Notes: generated by a model not told the origin, from the sequence alone. DNA of 64,000 nucleotides from Candidatus Bathyarchaeota archaeon (GCA_029881805.1 JAOULW010000006.1:1-64000); one strand, 5' to 3'; numbered from the stretch's first letter, positions 1-8,868 are shown. A program made the numbers and translations.

Positions 1-440
1 TGGAAATCGCGAAAGCCTGCAAAGAAAAAGGATTGAACATTGATTTGGAACTTGTAGAAATAGGAGCACTTCTACATGATATTGGTCGTTCAAAAACTCA
101 TACAGTCCATCACGTTGTTGTTGGGGTAGAAATCGCAGAATCGCTAGGTTTGCCGGAAATAGTAATTTCAATAATAAAGAGACATGTTGGCGGAGGAATA
201 GCAGCAAGAGAAGCGAGAAAATTGCGATGGCCAAAGGACATTTATATCCCGCAAACACTCGAAGAGAAAATTGTTTCGTATGCAGACAAGCTCATTGACG
301 GCTCCAAGCGCGTGCCGATAGAAGACACGATAGAAAAGTTTTCGGAGAAAGGAAGGATGCCGCCCTCAGCCATCGAAAGAATGCGAAGACTACATGAGGA
401 AATTTTGGTTTTGGTCGGCGATTGCAAATGTCTACCGTGA
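1..440 (+). CDS. HD domain phosphohydrolase, 5'-truncated by window edge
   Basis: The frame is open from the window edge (first full codon at base 3), so the gene starts outside the window; the TTG at 33 is only an internal codon. The visible part carries the HD signature LLHDIGRSK near its start and a downstream helical region with YADKLIDG, as in small archaeal HDIG-type metal-dependent phosphohydrolases (the TIGR00295 type). The His-Asp pair would bind a metal and hydrolyse a phosphoester; the substrate is unknown. It overlaps the DUF2110 gene by 13 bases, so the two are probably cotranscribed and translationally coupled. Confidence 0.8.
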   Translation, partial: EIAKACKEKGLNIDLELVEIGALLHDIGRSKTHTVHHVVVGVEIAESLGLPEIVISIIKRHVGGGIAAREARKLRWPKDIYIPQTLEEKIVSYADKLIDGSKRVPIEDTIEKFSEKGRMPPSAIERMRRLHEEILVLVGDCKCLP

Positions 441-1204
441 CTTTGATTACAAAGATCCATAATAATTATCAGAGAAAACTTGTTAAACGAAATCTTAAGT
501 CAACAATTAAAGGTTTGAAAGTTGAACTGAAAATATGCGAGGTTACGTCCCGCGGATGGATTCAAATAGATGTTTCAGGCGAAGATGAGAAGGTGGCATT
601 GCGCCATTTGGCTCGTGAGATAGGGCTGTGTCCGACAAATTTGGAAAATGTAGAGAGATTCTCAACCACACGTGGATACTTGACAGCCCTAAACAAAAGT
701 GACCGTGAAGTCTATGTAGACATAGGTGTGTTCTCACCTCAAGTTGTTGACGCAGCAATATCACTCAGTCATATGCAAGCTCAACTTGTTGATGGAAGAA
801 AAGTTGCACTTAGGAAGCTAATTGAACTTTTTGGTTTCTGCGAAAATTTACCATTAACAATTAAAATTCTCGGCGTAGATAGAAAAAAGCCCCATGTAGA
901 GGCTATGCTGTCGGAAAAACAGATCAGCCAATACAGAAATTGGACGAGGTCATTACTGGACAGATTAGTTGTTTTGAAAGGATCTTTTTATGATGTTAAG
1001 TTGGCTTTGAAAATTGCAGAGTGCAACCGTGATGTTGTGGGAATTGAAACCTTAGGATTGCTTGAGTACGCTGTTGTATGCAAGCTGGGAACGGATGCTG
1101 CTGGACTCATTCCAAAAATCGGCAGAAGGCTACGGAACGCATCTTTCAGTGTTTTTAGTCCGAGGAAGATTTTAGAATTTCTTGGAGAGGATTCAATGTC
1201 CTAA
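428..1204 (+). CDS. DUF2110 family archaeal protein
   Basis: This is a soluble protein of about 258 residues with no signal peptide or membrane segment. It resembles the archaeal DUF2110 family in length and in its basic, alternating helix and strand composition; I recognise no catalytic motif. I prefer the ATG at 428 over the in-frame TTG two codons earlier. The start lies inside the end of the HD hydrolase gene, so translation is likely coupled. The stretch near residues 35-60 (GWIQIDVSGEDEKVA) and the basic C-terminus could suit nucleic acid binding, but that is only inference. Confidence 0.65.
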   Translation: MSTVTLITKIHNNYQRKLVKRNLKSTIKGLKVELKICEVTSRGWIQIDVSGEDEKVALRHLAREIGLCPTNLENVERFSTTRGYLTALNKSDREVYVDIGVFSPQVVDAAISLSHMQAQLVDGRKVALRKLIELFGFCENLPLTIKILGVDRKKPHVEAMLSEKQISQYRNWTRSLLDRLVVLKGSFYDVKLALKIAECNRDVVGIETLGLLEYAVVCKLGTDAAGLIPKIGRRLRNASFSVFSPRKILEFLGEDSMS

Positions 1205-1245
1205 GTGTCTTCTTGAACGCTGCCTTTTTGGAGACGCAGATGTGC

Positions 1246-1926
1246 TTATTGGAGTTTTCCTTTTTCTTCTTGTTCGCGTACTTTTTCTTTATATGCTTCT
1301 TCTTGCCAGAATGGTTTTTTTGGTTTTTCTTTTCTTGTTTTGTAGAGGTCGTATACTGTTGGTGTTATAGCGACTATTATGAGGGCGATTCCTGCATATG
1401 CGAAGGCCTTATCTAGTGGAGGGCGGTAATAGGTTGTTTCCACTTGCCATTCATAATTGTAGTAATAAACCAGGATTTTTACAGTGATATTAGTTGCTGT
1501 GTCATAGGGATTGTCAAAATAGAAGTCACAAGCTCCAAGCCATGGGGGAGTCCAGAAGTATTCAAATGGGTTCAAAGGCCAAGTAGTATTTATTGGGTAA
1601 AAGGCCAAAGTTCTGCTGCCATTGAATCCAGTTCCAATATAGCTTTCTATCCTGAAGATTATGGGGTTTGTGGCTCTCTCCACTTTAACGTATACGAGGC
1701 TGTTATTCTCATTTAACCAATCCAGCGAAAAGAATCTGAACTCGCCTGGTCTGAGCGTCAAATTTTCGACACCCCGTACTGTAGGACCATGAGGATAATT
1801 ATTAACCGTTTCATACCTAGAGTAGGGCAGTTCAACAACAGCCCCAAACAAGACCAACAGAATAGCTAAAACACCAAAAAACACAATTAACAACTCTACT
1901 CGCTCTTTCGTAAGACGACCACACAT
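1246..1926 (-). CDS. membrane-anchored extracellular-domain protein, unknown function
   Basis: A 226-residue protein with a membrane segment at about residues 9-30, a central exterior domain rich in Tyr, Phe, Asn and Pro (about 35-170), a second membrane segment at about 173-195 and a short highly charged cytoplasmic tail ending in a Lys/Glu run. Several NxS/T sequons (NLT, NNS, NGS, NTT, NIT) fall in the central domain, consistent with archaeal N-glycosylation. The exterior domain looks like a beta sandwich, but I recognise no family. It converges with the DUF2110 gene and ends 41 bases from it. A small possible gene lies just upstream on the same strand. Confidence 0.7.
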   Translation of the reverse strand: MCGRLTKERVELLIVFFGVLAILLVLFGAVVELPYSRYETVNNYPHGPTVRGVENLTLRPGEFRFFSLDWLNENNSLVYVKVERATNPIIFRIESYIGTGFNGSRTLAFYPINTTWPLNPFEYFWTPPWLGACDFYFDNPYDTATNITVKILVYYYNYEWQVETTYYRPPLDKAFAYAGIALIIVAITPTVYDLYKTRKEKPKKPFWQEEAYKEKVREQEEKGKLQ

Positions 1927-1932
1927 GATATT

Positions 1933-2031
1933 TCACACCTGTAGCATCATTTTTCTAATTTCATATTTAATCGTTGCTTCAACATCGCGAGCAACGGCAT
2001 CCTCGTTGACGCTATAGTAACCTTCTGGCAA
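1933..2031 (-). CDS. possible 32-residue small protein upstream of the membrane protein
   Basis: An open frame starting at TTG gives a 32-residue peptide beginning LPEGYYSVNEDAV with an amphipathic helix VEATIKYEIRKMM near its end. It stops 6 bases before the ATG of the membrane protein at 1926. The composition looks protein-like and the spacing suits an operon, but the frame is too short to prove. It may be a real small protein or the remnant of a longer one; two TGA codons lie just upstream in frame. Confidence 0.3.
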   Translation of the reverse strand: MPEGYYSVNEDAVARDVEATIKYEIRKMMLQV

Positions 2032-2128
2032 AAAGAAACCGAAAAATCATCACCCTTCTTTTTGTTTTTTGCAGGACTTGATCAAATTAGCAATTTTACA
2101 AAAGGATTCAGCCACGCGCGTGAAAATG

Positions 2129-2203
2129 TGGGCCGGGCCGGACTTGAACCGGCGACCTTTGGCTCGTAAAGCCAATGTCCTAACCAAGCTAGACGACCGG
2201 CCC
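2129..2203 (-). tRNA. tRNA-Val (anticodon TAC)
   Basis: The reverse strand folds into a full cloverleaf: acceptor GGGCCGG/CCGGCCC, D-stem GTCT/GGAC, anticodon stem TTGGC/GCCAA around loop TTTACGA, variable AGGTC, and T-arm GCCGG-TTCAAGT-CCGGC with discriminator A. The anticodon UAC reads GUA (Val). There is no intron and CCA is not encoded. On the reverse strand, CTTTAAAAAG lies about 28-37 bases upstream of G1, which suits a TATA box. Confidence 0.95.
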
Positions 2204-2377
2204 CTTTGGTTCTAGGAAACCGGTAACTTCTTTTTAAAGTTGCTGTGGTTTATCCACGCTTTCCTGGCGTTCAAGAGTGATTTGGTGCAGTTTTCTTTTT
2301 ATACTTCAAACTGGAACTATTGCTAACGAAAGCATGGAAAGAAAACAGTTTCGGAACTTTGTACTAGTGATTGAAGT

Positions 2378-3451
2378 ATGAAAAAGATTCTTACTACGGG
2401 AGCTGGCGGCCCCGCTGGCGTAAACTTTGTTATGTCGTTGCGGATTGCCCCAAGAAAAATATTCGTAATAGGGGTGGAAGCGAATGAGTATTTCACCCAT
2501 CTTGCTTGTACAGATAAGATTCGTCTAGTTCCGACGGCAACAGACGCAAAGTATATCGATAGGCTGAATGAAATCATTCAAAAAGAAAAAGTCGAATTTG
2601 TCCACGCCCAACCAGACATCGAAGTTGCCACCATTTCAGAAAACCGCGAAAAACTGGAAGCTAACACGTTTCTTCCGTCAAAAAAAGCCATACGCATATG
2701 CCAAGATAAATTCGAGTCAGCAAGACTATGGCAAAAAAACAACGTTCCAGTAGCAAGACTCTTGGAGCTACGCGATGAATCAGATGTTCAAAAAGCTTTT
2801 GAAGAACTTGGAAAACCCATGTGGATCAGGGCACGACATGGCGCAGGGGGCAAAGGAAGCACCCCCGCGTATAATAGAGAAACAGCCTTATCATGGATTA
2901 GATACTGGAAATCACGCGACGTATACTGGAAATTCATTGCACAGGAACATCTTCCCGGAAGGAACATAGGCTTCCACAGCATATGGAAAGACGGCGAACT
3001 TGTAACATCCATGGCTAGAGAACGCCTCGAGTATATTTACCCACACCTTGCCCCTTCAGGCATTACTGGCACACCATCTGTTCAGAGAACAATTCACGAC
3101 AAGACAACAAACGAAATCGGAACCCAAGCTGTTTTGGCTGTTGACCCGAATTTCAACGGGATTGCTTGTGTAGACTTAAAAGAAAACAGCGAAGGCGTAC
3201 CCTGCGTAACCGAAATTAACGCTGGACGAATGTTCACCACGAGCTTTTTCTTCTCCTACGCTAGTAAGATATTACGCCGCGACTTCTTCGCCAACATACC
3301 CTATCTATATGTGAAACTTGCCTACAAAGAAAAACTGCCAAAAATTCCAAAATATAACATTTTACCAAAAGATGTTTATTGGATAAGACATTTGGACGCC
3401 CCTGCAAGACTTGTTGAGAACAAAAAAGTGTTGGGAGCAATGTATACGTGA
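2378..3451 (+). CDS. ATP-grasp ligase (carbamoyl-phosphate-synthase-like fold)
   Basis: A 357-residue ATP-grasp protein. The N-terminal Rossmann-like preATP-grasp domain has TGAGGPAGVNF at residues 6-16. The ATP-grasp fold follows, with the glycine-rich loop RARHGAGGKGST near residue 150 and the metal-binding end CVTEINAGRMFTT near 285. It would activate a carboxylate with ATP and ligate it to an amine or similar nucleophile; the substrate is not readable. It begins a tight operon: its stop overlaps the GTG start of the HAD gene by 4 bases, with an SDR epimerase and a DUF354 protein downstream. That company suggests making or modifying a sugar or sugar acid for surface glycans. Confidence 0.8.
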   Translation: MKKILTTGAGGPAGVNFVMSLRIAPRKIFVIGVEANEYFTHLACTDKIRLVPTATDAKYIDRLNEIIQKEKVEFVHAQPDIEVATISENREKLEANTFLPSKKAIRICQDKFESARLWQKNNVPVARLLELRDESDVQKAFEELGKPMWIRARHGAGGKGSTPAYNRETALSWIRYWKSRDVYWKFIAQEHLPGRNIGFHSIWKDGELVTSMARERLEYIYPHLAPSGITGTPSVQRTIHDKTTNEIGTQAVLAVDPNFNGIACVDLKENSEGVPCVTEINAGRMFTTSFFFSYASKILRRDFFANIPYLYVKLAYKEKLPKIPKYNILPKDVYWIRHLDAPARLVENKKVLGAMYT

Positions 3452-3981
3452 TCGAGGGCGTTATTTTTGACTTAGACGGCACATTAGTTAACTTGCCTAT
3501 AAACTATGATTCACTCCATCATGAACTCCAAAAGCTTTTGAAAACTGTAGAAATCAAACCAATAACAGAAGCAATACCAAAGCTAAATGATAAACAACGC
3601 AAAGCTCTGTACCAATTTTGGACAAGGCTCGAAATAGACGCTTTGCCCAATGTTAAGGTTAACAAAGACGGAATCAGAGTCTATAGAAAGTTCTGCAAAA
3701 AACCTTCTGCGCTCGTAACGTTGCAGGGCAAAGAAGTTGTACAAAGAATAATGGAACTGGTAAAGTTATCGTTTGTTATCATTCTCACACGAGAAGATGG
3801 CTTCGATAGAGTTGAACAGATAGAAGCAGCTATTGAAAAACTGGGTTTGAAAGCGCAAAATGTCCTGATGGTAGGTGACAGAGAAAGCGACAGAAAGGCC
3901 GCACAAAAATTGGGTTGTCAATTCCTAATGATTCAAAATGGCAAGCAAATGGAAAAGCTGCTGACGCAAAACCTTAAATAA
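3448..3981 (+). CDS. HAD-superfamily hydrolase (phosphatase-like)
   Basis: A 177-residue HAD protein. Motif I is DLDGTLV at residues 8-14 with the nucleophile and acid/base Asp pair. Motif II is the Thr of ILTRED near 113, and motif IV is MVGDRESDRKAA near 140. It probably dephosphorylates a small phosphorylated metabolite. The start is GTG within the stop of the ATP-grasp gene (GTGA overlap), so the two proteins are translationally coupled and may act in sequence. There is no obvious cap domain beyond a short helical insert at about 20-70. Confidence 0.82.
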   Translation: MIEGVIFDLDGTLVNLPINYDSLHHELQKLLKTVEIKPITEAIPKLNDKQRKALYQFWTRLEIDALPNVKVNKDGIRVYRKFCKKPSALVTLQGKEVVQRIMELVKLSFVIILTREDGFDRVEQIEAAIEKLGLKAQNVLMVGDRESDRKAAQKLGCQFLMIQNGKQMEKLLTQNLK

Positions 3982-4028
3982 CGTCAAAAAGTTCTTAATT
4001 CAACCCTAGCCAATGGAGAGAGCAAATT

Positions 4029-4928
4029 TTGATCGTAATAACTGGCTGCGCAGGATTTATCGGAACAAACGTAACACAACACTTCATTGATAAGGGCGAA
4101 CACATAGCAGGGTTAGATGTTGCGGAGCCACAGAAAATATTTCCGAAGGAGCTATTCACTTTTCAAAAATGTGACCTGACAGACAAAGATGCCGTCGAAA
4201 AAATATTTAAAGAACTAAAACCTAACCGTGTAGTGCACTTGGCTTTTGTCACCCACCGCAAGGAAATTTTTAATGAATTTCTGGATGACTCAAAAATCAC
4301 TTTGAACATGCTGGAGGCTTCCCTTGGACAAGGAGTTGAAAGGTTTATTTTGATGAGTAGTTCGACAGTTTATGGCTTGCGAAATGTCGACCAACCTGTA
4401 GAAGAGGATGAGAAGCCTAACCCTAAAGGAACATATGGAAAAGCCAAGTTGATGGCTGAGCTTATGGCTCGCCAATACTTTGAAACGGAAAACCTACCAT
4501 TGGTGGTGTTCAGAGGTTTTGAAATTTATGGACCGATACTCACGATTCCGTCCATCGTCAGAAAACTACTTGAAAGAGCTATCAAGAAGGAATCATTGCA
4601 GTTGTATTGCTATGGTAAGCAAAAGACTGATTTCACGTACGTGGAAGACCTGTGTCAAGCCATGGACATCGTACTGCGCAATTCCAAAGCGATTGGTGAG
4701 GTTTTTAATGTCGGCTCAGGCAAAGCCTACACGTACGAAGAATTTGCCAATTTCATAAATCGACTATTGCCGTGCAAAATTAAACTTCTACCACCGAGAC
4801 CAGGTGAACATCCATTCTATCTCTACTCTACCGTCAAGAAGTTGAAATCTTTAGGTTTTAAACCCAAATACGACGTTGTGGAAGGTTTAAGAAAGACAGT
4901 AGATTGGATGTTGACAGAACATGGCTGA
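4029..4928 (+). CDS. NAD-dependent epimerase/dehydratase (extended SDR)
   Basis: A 299-residue extended SDR with the NAD-binding GCAGFIGTN at residues 6-14, catalytic Ser/Thr region LMSSSTVYG near 108-116 and YGKAK (YxxxK) near 136-140. It would act on a nucleotide sugar (epimerisation or dehydration). The start is TTG, placing the Rossmann strand at residue 2 as is usual. The gene overlaps the next (DUF354) by 8 bases and follows the HAD gene by 47 bases, so it belongs to the same four-gene set. Confidence 0.85.
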   Translation: MIVITGCAGFIGTNVTQHFIDKGEHIAGLDVAEPQKIFPKELFTFQKCDLTDKDAVEKIFKELKPNRVVHLAFVTHRKEIFNEFLDDSKITLNMLEASLGQGVERFILMSSSTVYGLRNVDQPVEEDEKPNPKGTYGKAKLMAELMARQYFETENLPLVVFRGFEIYGPILTIPSIVRKLLERAIKKESLQLYCYGKQKTDFTYVEDLCQAMDIVLRNSKAIGEVFNVGSGKAYTYEEFANFINRLLPCKIKLLPPRPGEHPFYLYSTVKKLKSLGFKPKYDVVEGLRKTVDWMLTEHG

Positions 4929-5961
4929 AGTCTGGCTTGACGCTGCAACACCAAAAGATGCCTTGCTCATTGCTTGTCTGTTGCCACCATTGCACAACAA
5001 GGGTCATGAAGCCATCATAACAGCACGAGAACAAACTCAAACAACTGACATGCTAAGACTTCTGAAAATACCCCATGTTTGCGTCGGCAAATATGGCGAA
5101 ACATTAAAAGACAAGCTTGTTGAAGAGCAGAAAAGGACTTTGGCATTCGTGGAGCTTTTCAATAGAATTGGGCTCCCAAAAGTATTATGGACACATGGAG
5201 ATGTAGGCGCAACTCGAACGGCATTTGGCCTTCAAATACCTATAGTATATTCAAACGATACACCTCACGCTATTCACGTGGCTAAACTAATATGCCCTCT
5301 AGTAGATTGGCTTGTGGCACCAATAGCCTTTGGAAAATCATGGAGCGAATTCGGCATCCCCAAGTCCAAAATTGCACTGTATGAGGGTGTAGAAGAAATT
5401 GCTTGGCTAGTAGGACCCAAATTCGAGCGCCCAGAGTTTTTGGAAGAATTAGGTCAGAAAAACCGAGTCGTGCTTTTCAGGAATATTGAGTATAAAGCTA
5501 GTTACTGTAAGGATGTCGAAGTGGATACATGGCAATTATTGAAAGAACTTTCCGAAGTGGCTACAGTAGTGTACCTCCCGAGGTACGAAGAAGAGAAACA
5601 GAGGCTCAGCGATTTCAACAATGTTTGGGTTCCTCCAAAACCAGTACTAGCATTTCAGACTATTCCATATGTAGACCTAGCAGTTGGTAGCGGTGGCACC
5701 ATATGCCGGGAAACAGCTTTGATGGGAATACCCACTATCAACTTTCACTTTTGGGATGCAATAGCCAGATATCTTCACAGAAAAGGTCTGCCCATTCAAT
5801 TTACAAAGAACCCAGATAAAATTACCAAAATAACAGAAACTATTTTGAAAAAACCCGAAGAATACAAAATGAACACGGGAAACATCCTAAGAAGACTTGA
5901 GTCCCCAGTACCGACTACGATGCAATACATAGAAAAGTGCTTAGAGGCACATGCTCTTTGA
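4921..5961 (+). CDS. DUF354 family protein, glycosyltransferase-B-like
   Basis: A 346-residue protein matching the archaeal DUF354 pattern, related to GT-B enzymes such as UDP-GlcNAc 2-epimerase or MurG-like folds. It has an N-terminal half starting VWLDAATPKDALL, a linker, and a C-terminal half with the nucleotide-site-like glycine motif AVGSGGTICRETALMGIPT near 252-270. Most DUF354 members sit in polysaccharide loci, as here. It may be a glycosyltransferase or a nucleotide-sugar epimerase. It overlaps the upstream SDR by 8 bases and converges with the GT2 gene. Confidence 0.75.
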   Translation: MAEVWLDAATPKDALLIACLLPPLHNKGHEAIITAREQTQTTDMLRLLKIPHVCVGKYGETLKDKLVEEQKRTLAFVELFNRIGLPKVLWTHGDVGATRTAFGLQIPIVYSNDTPHAIHVAKLICPLVDWLVAPIAFGKSWSEFGIPKSKIALYEGVEEIAWLVGPKFERPEFLEELGQKNRVVLFRNIEYKASYCKDVEVDTWQLLKELSEVATVVYLPRYEEEKQRLSDFNNVWVPPKPVLAFQTIPYVDLAVGSGGTICRETALMGIPTINFHFWDAIARYLHRKGLPIQFTKNPDKITKITETILKKPEEYKMNTGNILRRLESPVPTTMQYIEKCLEAHAL

Positions 5962-5968
5962 TTAAAAG

Positions 5969-6853
5969 CTAGTTCCATTTTTCAGATTCTAAGAGACCCT
6001 TCAAATAATAAAATCGAATCAAAGGGTGAATATAGGTTATAGACGGCTCCAAAGTTTTCATCGCAATAAATATGCCTGTGAATGGTGAAAGAAAAAAACG
6101 TGATATTACATTGAACTTTGTAACTGGCGGACGTTTACTTATTTCGGTTTCTATTTTTCTCCACATTTCATACAACTGTTTCGCATACCAATATTGATGA
6201 CTCAACTCCTGTCTTAAGCCGCGTCTTAAATGGACCGACTGGACACTGCAATCTACAAACCAGTGGTACCCTGCTTGGCTAATAATATAGGCCAAAGTCG
6301 TGTCAACGCCCGAGTTTGCTCTTAGTTTTGGAAAACCTCCAACTGCTTTAACTATTCTAGTCTTGTAAATTGTGTTGTCCAAGGTTTTTCCTAACGTAAA
6401 AGCTGCCATCTGCCTACCTTTTAGCCACGGCTCAAGCTTGACTTCACCACGATATTTTCTTGCCACGTACTGCTGTAGTCTTCGCACTCCTTCAGGTTTG
6501 TTTGCAAAACGCATACCGGACGCAATAGCTACTTTTGGATTCTCAAGAGAAGGGGGAATCTTGTCCCACCAGTCACGAGCTAGTAGTAGGTCTTGTTCAA
6601 AACTTGTGAAAAACTCAGATGTAACGTTTTTCAACGCTGTGTTTGCTCCATCGCTTATGCCTTTCCCCGCGTTGAAAATGACATCCCAGCCAAAAGATTT
6701 CGCAATTTCTCTTGTGCTGTCCGTGCTGCTATCATCTACGATTACTTTCTTATTGACAGAATTGCTGGGTATAACTTCGCTGATTCTTTTTAAGACTAAA
6801 GGCAGAGTCTCAGCGCCATTCTTAGTCCACATAACTAAGTCGACGTTTTTCAA
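5969..6853 (-). CDS. glycosyltransferase family 2
   Basis: A 294-residue GT-A enzyme. The N-terminal nucleotide-sugar domain has WTKNGAETLPLVLKRI, the VDDSSTDSTREIA motif near 40-52 and an acidic SFEQDLLLARDWW segment near 88-100 in place of the usual DxD. The C-terminal third has weakly hydrophobic segments (RFFLSPFTGIFIAM) and may be membrane-associated. The start is TTG, chosen because a strong AAGGAGG Shine-Dalgarno lies 9 bases upstream (6863-6869). It probably adds a sugar to a lipid-linked or surface glycan. Confidence 0.85.
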   Translation of the reverse strand: MKNVDLVMWTKNGAETLPLVLKRISEVIPSNSVNKKVIVDDSSTDSTREIAKSFGWDVIFNAGKGISDGANTALKNVTSEFFTSFEQDLLLARDWWDKIPPSLENPKVAIASGMRFANKPEGVRRLQQYVARKYRGEVKLEPWLKGRQMAAFTLGKTLDNTIYKTRIVKAVGGFPKLRANSGVDTTLAYIISQAGYHWFVDCSVQSVHLRRGLRQELSHQYWYAKQLYEMWRKIETEISKRPPVTKFNVISRFFLSPFTGIFIAMKTLEPSITYIHPLIRFYYLKGLLESEKWN

Positions 6854-6858
6854 AAGGT

Positions 6859-6927
6859 CTAGCCTCCTTGCTCTTTACACCATTTCAATATTTTCCCAGT
6901 TAATTCTGAAGCTCTTTTCTCCGACAT
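6859..6927 (-). CDS. possible 22-residue leader ORF upstream of GT2
   Basis: A short ATG frame (MSEKRASELTGKILKWC...) ends 5 bases before the TTG start of the GT2 gene and contains that gene's Shine-Dalgarno. The composition is protein-like (charged amphipathic helix). It could be a coupled leader peptide or chance; no conserved motif is visible. Confidence 0.22.
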   Translation of the reverse strand: MSEKRASELTGKILKWCKEQGG

Positions 6928-7072
6928 TTTTCATTAATATGCACCTTAAATCTTTTTGTAGTCTGCTCTAACAATCTGTGTCAAGTGCTTTAAGATATAC
7001 CTGTACGCCTTGCTAAAACTGAAGATAAGGGTCTTTTGAAGATAGGAGGCAGCAAAAACAAAGATGTTTGAC

Positions 7073-8059
7073 TTAAATCTGTTTTTTCCCTTTTTTGTTG
7101 AATTTCTGAAAATAAGAGATGACCTTGTCGATTCCTTCGCTAAGAGAGATTTTGGGTGCCCAATTCAACTCCTTTCTTATTTTTGCCGAGTCCAGCACTA
7201 TTGATGGTTGATCAGAAATTGGTGGACGATATGGATAGCCTGGAGGATATGAACCCAAGACTGCGTTTTCCATGTCAAATCCGATTTTTTTGGCTATCAT
7301 GTTAGCAAGTTTACTATTGCTTGTGCCGATTCCTGTCCCCACGTTATAAACTTGACCTTTCGCCCTCGGACTTTTCATTGCAAGCAAATAAGCACTGACG
7401 TGATCATCCACATACATGTAGTCCCTAACGGAGCTGGGTGAGCCAACATAAATCTTCTCGCCTTCCAGCATATACGTAACCAAATATTCGATTATGAAAC
7501 TAGTGTCGAATTTCCTTCCGTATGTGTTTGTGGGTCTCATTACAGTACAATTCAAGTTGAACGTGTGAGACAGCATCCGCAGATAAAGATCCGCAGCAGC
7601 CTTGCTAACAGCGTACGGACTCGACGGCTTTAGAGCAAGGCGCTCTTCTAATGATTCTTTTTCCTGTAGACCATACACTTCAGCTGTTGATGCAGCTATT
7701 AACTTCCTAGTTTGCGGGTCCGGAAGCTCCAACATTGCATGTGCGATATTCATTGTTCCAAGAAGATTTGCCTGCTGATATTCAAATGGGCGTTCGAACG
7801 AATCGCGCACAGGAGTAAGCGCGGCTAAGTGAAAAACAACATCTGGACTAATGGTTTTTAATGCATTACGAATGGATACGTAGTCGGTGACGTCACCTGA
7901 GACCAGCGTTACATCTTGGAGGATTTTACTGATAACTTCCAAGTTCCTGTTCGCGACTCGGCGCGCAATCCCGTAAACTTCATATCCGCCATCAACTAGT
8001 TTCTCAGCCAAATTGCTACCTATAAAACCCAATATTCCGGTTATCAACACTTTGGCCAA
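7073..8059 (-). CDS. NAD-dependent epimerase/dehydratase (GDP-mannose 4,6-dehydratase-like SDR)
   Basis: A 328-residue extended SDR with GILGFIGSNL at residues 8-17, an active-site region AASTAEVYG near 123-131 and YAVSKAAAD (YxxxK) near 148-156. The overall pattern (FHLAALTPVRDSFERP, MRPTNTYG) resembles GDP-mannose 4,6-dehydratase and UDP-glucose 4-epimerase relatives. The start falls just after the stop of the upstream nucleotidyltransferase, a classic activated-sugar pair: one enzyme makes the NDP-sugar and the next modifies it. The actual substrate is not readable. Confidence 0.83.
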   Translation of the reverse strand: MAKVLITGILGFIGSNLAEKLVDGGYEVYGIARRVANRNLEVISKILQDVTLVSGDVTDYVSIRNALKTISPDVVFHLAALTPVRDSFERPFEYQQANLLGTMNIAHAMLELPDPQTRKLIAASTAEVYGLQEKESLEERLALKPSSPYAVSKAAADLYLRMLSHTFNLNCTVMRPTNTYGRKFDTSFIIEYLVTYMLEGEKIYVGSPSSVRDYMYVDDHVSAYLLAMKSPRAKGQVYNVGTGIGTSNSKLANMIAKKIGFDMENAVLGSYPPGYPYRPPISDQPSIVLDSAKIRKELNWAPKISLSEGIDKVISYFQKFNKKGKKQI

Positions 8060-8060
8060 T

Positions 8061-8786
8061 TTATAATCTCCTCATTAATGCGAACTCTTTTTCTGCAACT
8101 GATAAATCTTTCACGCTATTAATAGTTAGCCATGATTCGCCCTCGACAAGTCTACATGCCTTAAGAAGCCTCTTTTTTGCGAGCAACGGAAATGTCGTTT
8201 TTTCAATAGCCCCCTTCACTGGCAAGTAGCTCGAGATGTCATGATTAAAAATGTATACGCCAATGCTTACAAGCGTGTGTTCAAGAATAATTTTCTCTTT
8301 GAATCCTAATATGTCATCTCCGTCGATTTCAAGTATTCCAAAAGGTGATCGCATTGGTGAAACAGCTATTGTTGCAACCGGTCTATATTTCAAGTGAACG
8401 GCTTCAAGTCTTTCGAGATCTACGTTGGTGATTTCATCTCCGTTCATGGCTAGAAAATTCTCGTCATCCACGTATCTGCTAATAGCAAGCCGGAAGCCCT
8501 CGCCAGTTTCGCCTTCCTTTGTATGCTCACTAAAATCTATATCCATTTCAACGGGATTTTCTTTGATGTAGTTTATAACTACTTCTTTGCGGTATGCAAC
8601 TCCTAGAACAATATGGTTGAAACCATAGTTTCTCAGCCAGTCCAGTGTCCAGTGTATAAGGGGTTTACCTTTCAAAGGCGTCATGCATTTTGGCATGTCT
8701 TCCGTAAGGGGACGCATTCGCAGCCCTGATCCACCAACTAAAATAACCGCTGTTCGAATTTCCGTCTTCATTTTAGTGTGTCTCAC
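8061..8786 (-). CDS. sugar-phosphate nucleotidyltransferase
   Basis: A 241-residue NTP-transferase. The signature VGGSGLRMRPLTEDMPK lies near residues 17-33 with the catalytic Lys of the PK pair, and MNGDEITN near 114 supplies the metal Asp. It lacks the left-handed beta-helix tail seen in the long RmlA of this window, so it is a minimal NMP-transferase. M6 (position 8771) is an equally good start. It is translated just upstream of the SDR dehydratase and diverges from the GT4 gene across an 82-base promoter gap. Confidence 0.83.
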   Translation of the reverse strand: MRHTKMKTEIRTAVILVGGSGLRMRPLTEDMPKCMTPLKGKPLIHWTLDWLRNYGFNHIVLGVAYRKEVVINYIKENPVEMDIDFSEHTKEGETGEGFRLAISRYVDDENFLAMNGDEITNVDLERLEAVHLKYRPVATIAVSPMRSPFGILEIDGDDILGFKEKIILEHTLVSIGVYIFNHDISSYLPVKGAIEKTTFPLLAKKRLLKACRLVEGESWLTINSVKDLSVAEKEFALMRRL

Positions 8787-8815
8787 GGCATCAGTGTGTC
8801 GATGTTTTGCTTAGT

Positions 8816-8828
8816 CAAATATATAAAC
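8816..8828 (+). promoter_or_regulatory. archaeal TATA box for the GT4 gene
   Basis: The stretch CAAATATATAAAC lies in the divergent gap between the nucleotidyltransferase and GT4 genes, about 45 bases before the GT4 ATG. With the usual 25-27 base offset this predicts transcription starting near 8848 and a leader of about 20 bases. Confidence 0.5.
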
Positions 8829-8868
8829 ATTGGTCAAATGCTTAGTATGCGTAAGGTGACATTGACTC

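Noticed and set aside
1182-1416. Hydrophobic Phe/Leu-rich forward frames that look like membrane peptides
   Set aside because: They mirror the Lys/Glu-rich tail and second membrane helix of the reverse-strand membrane protein.
6372-6971. 199-codon forward frame opposite the GT2 gene
   Set aside because: The reverse-strand frame has clear GT2 motifs and a strong Shine-Dalgarno; the forward frame reads as its complement.
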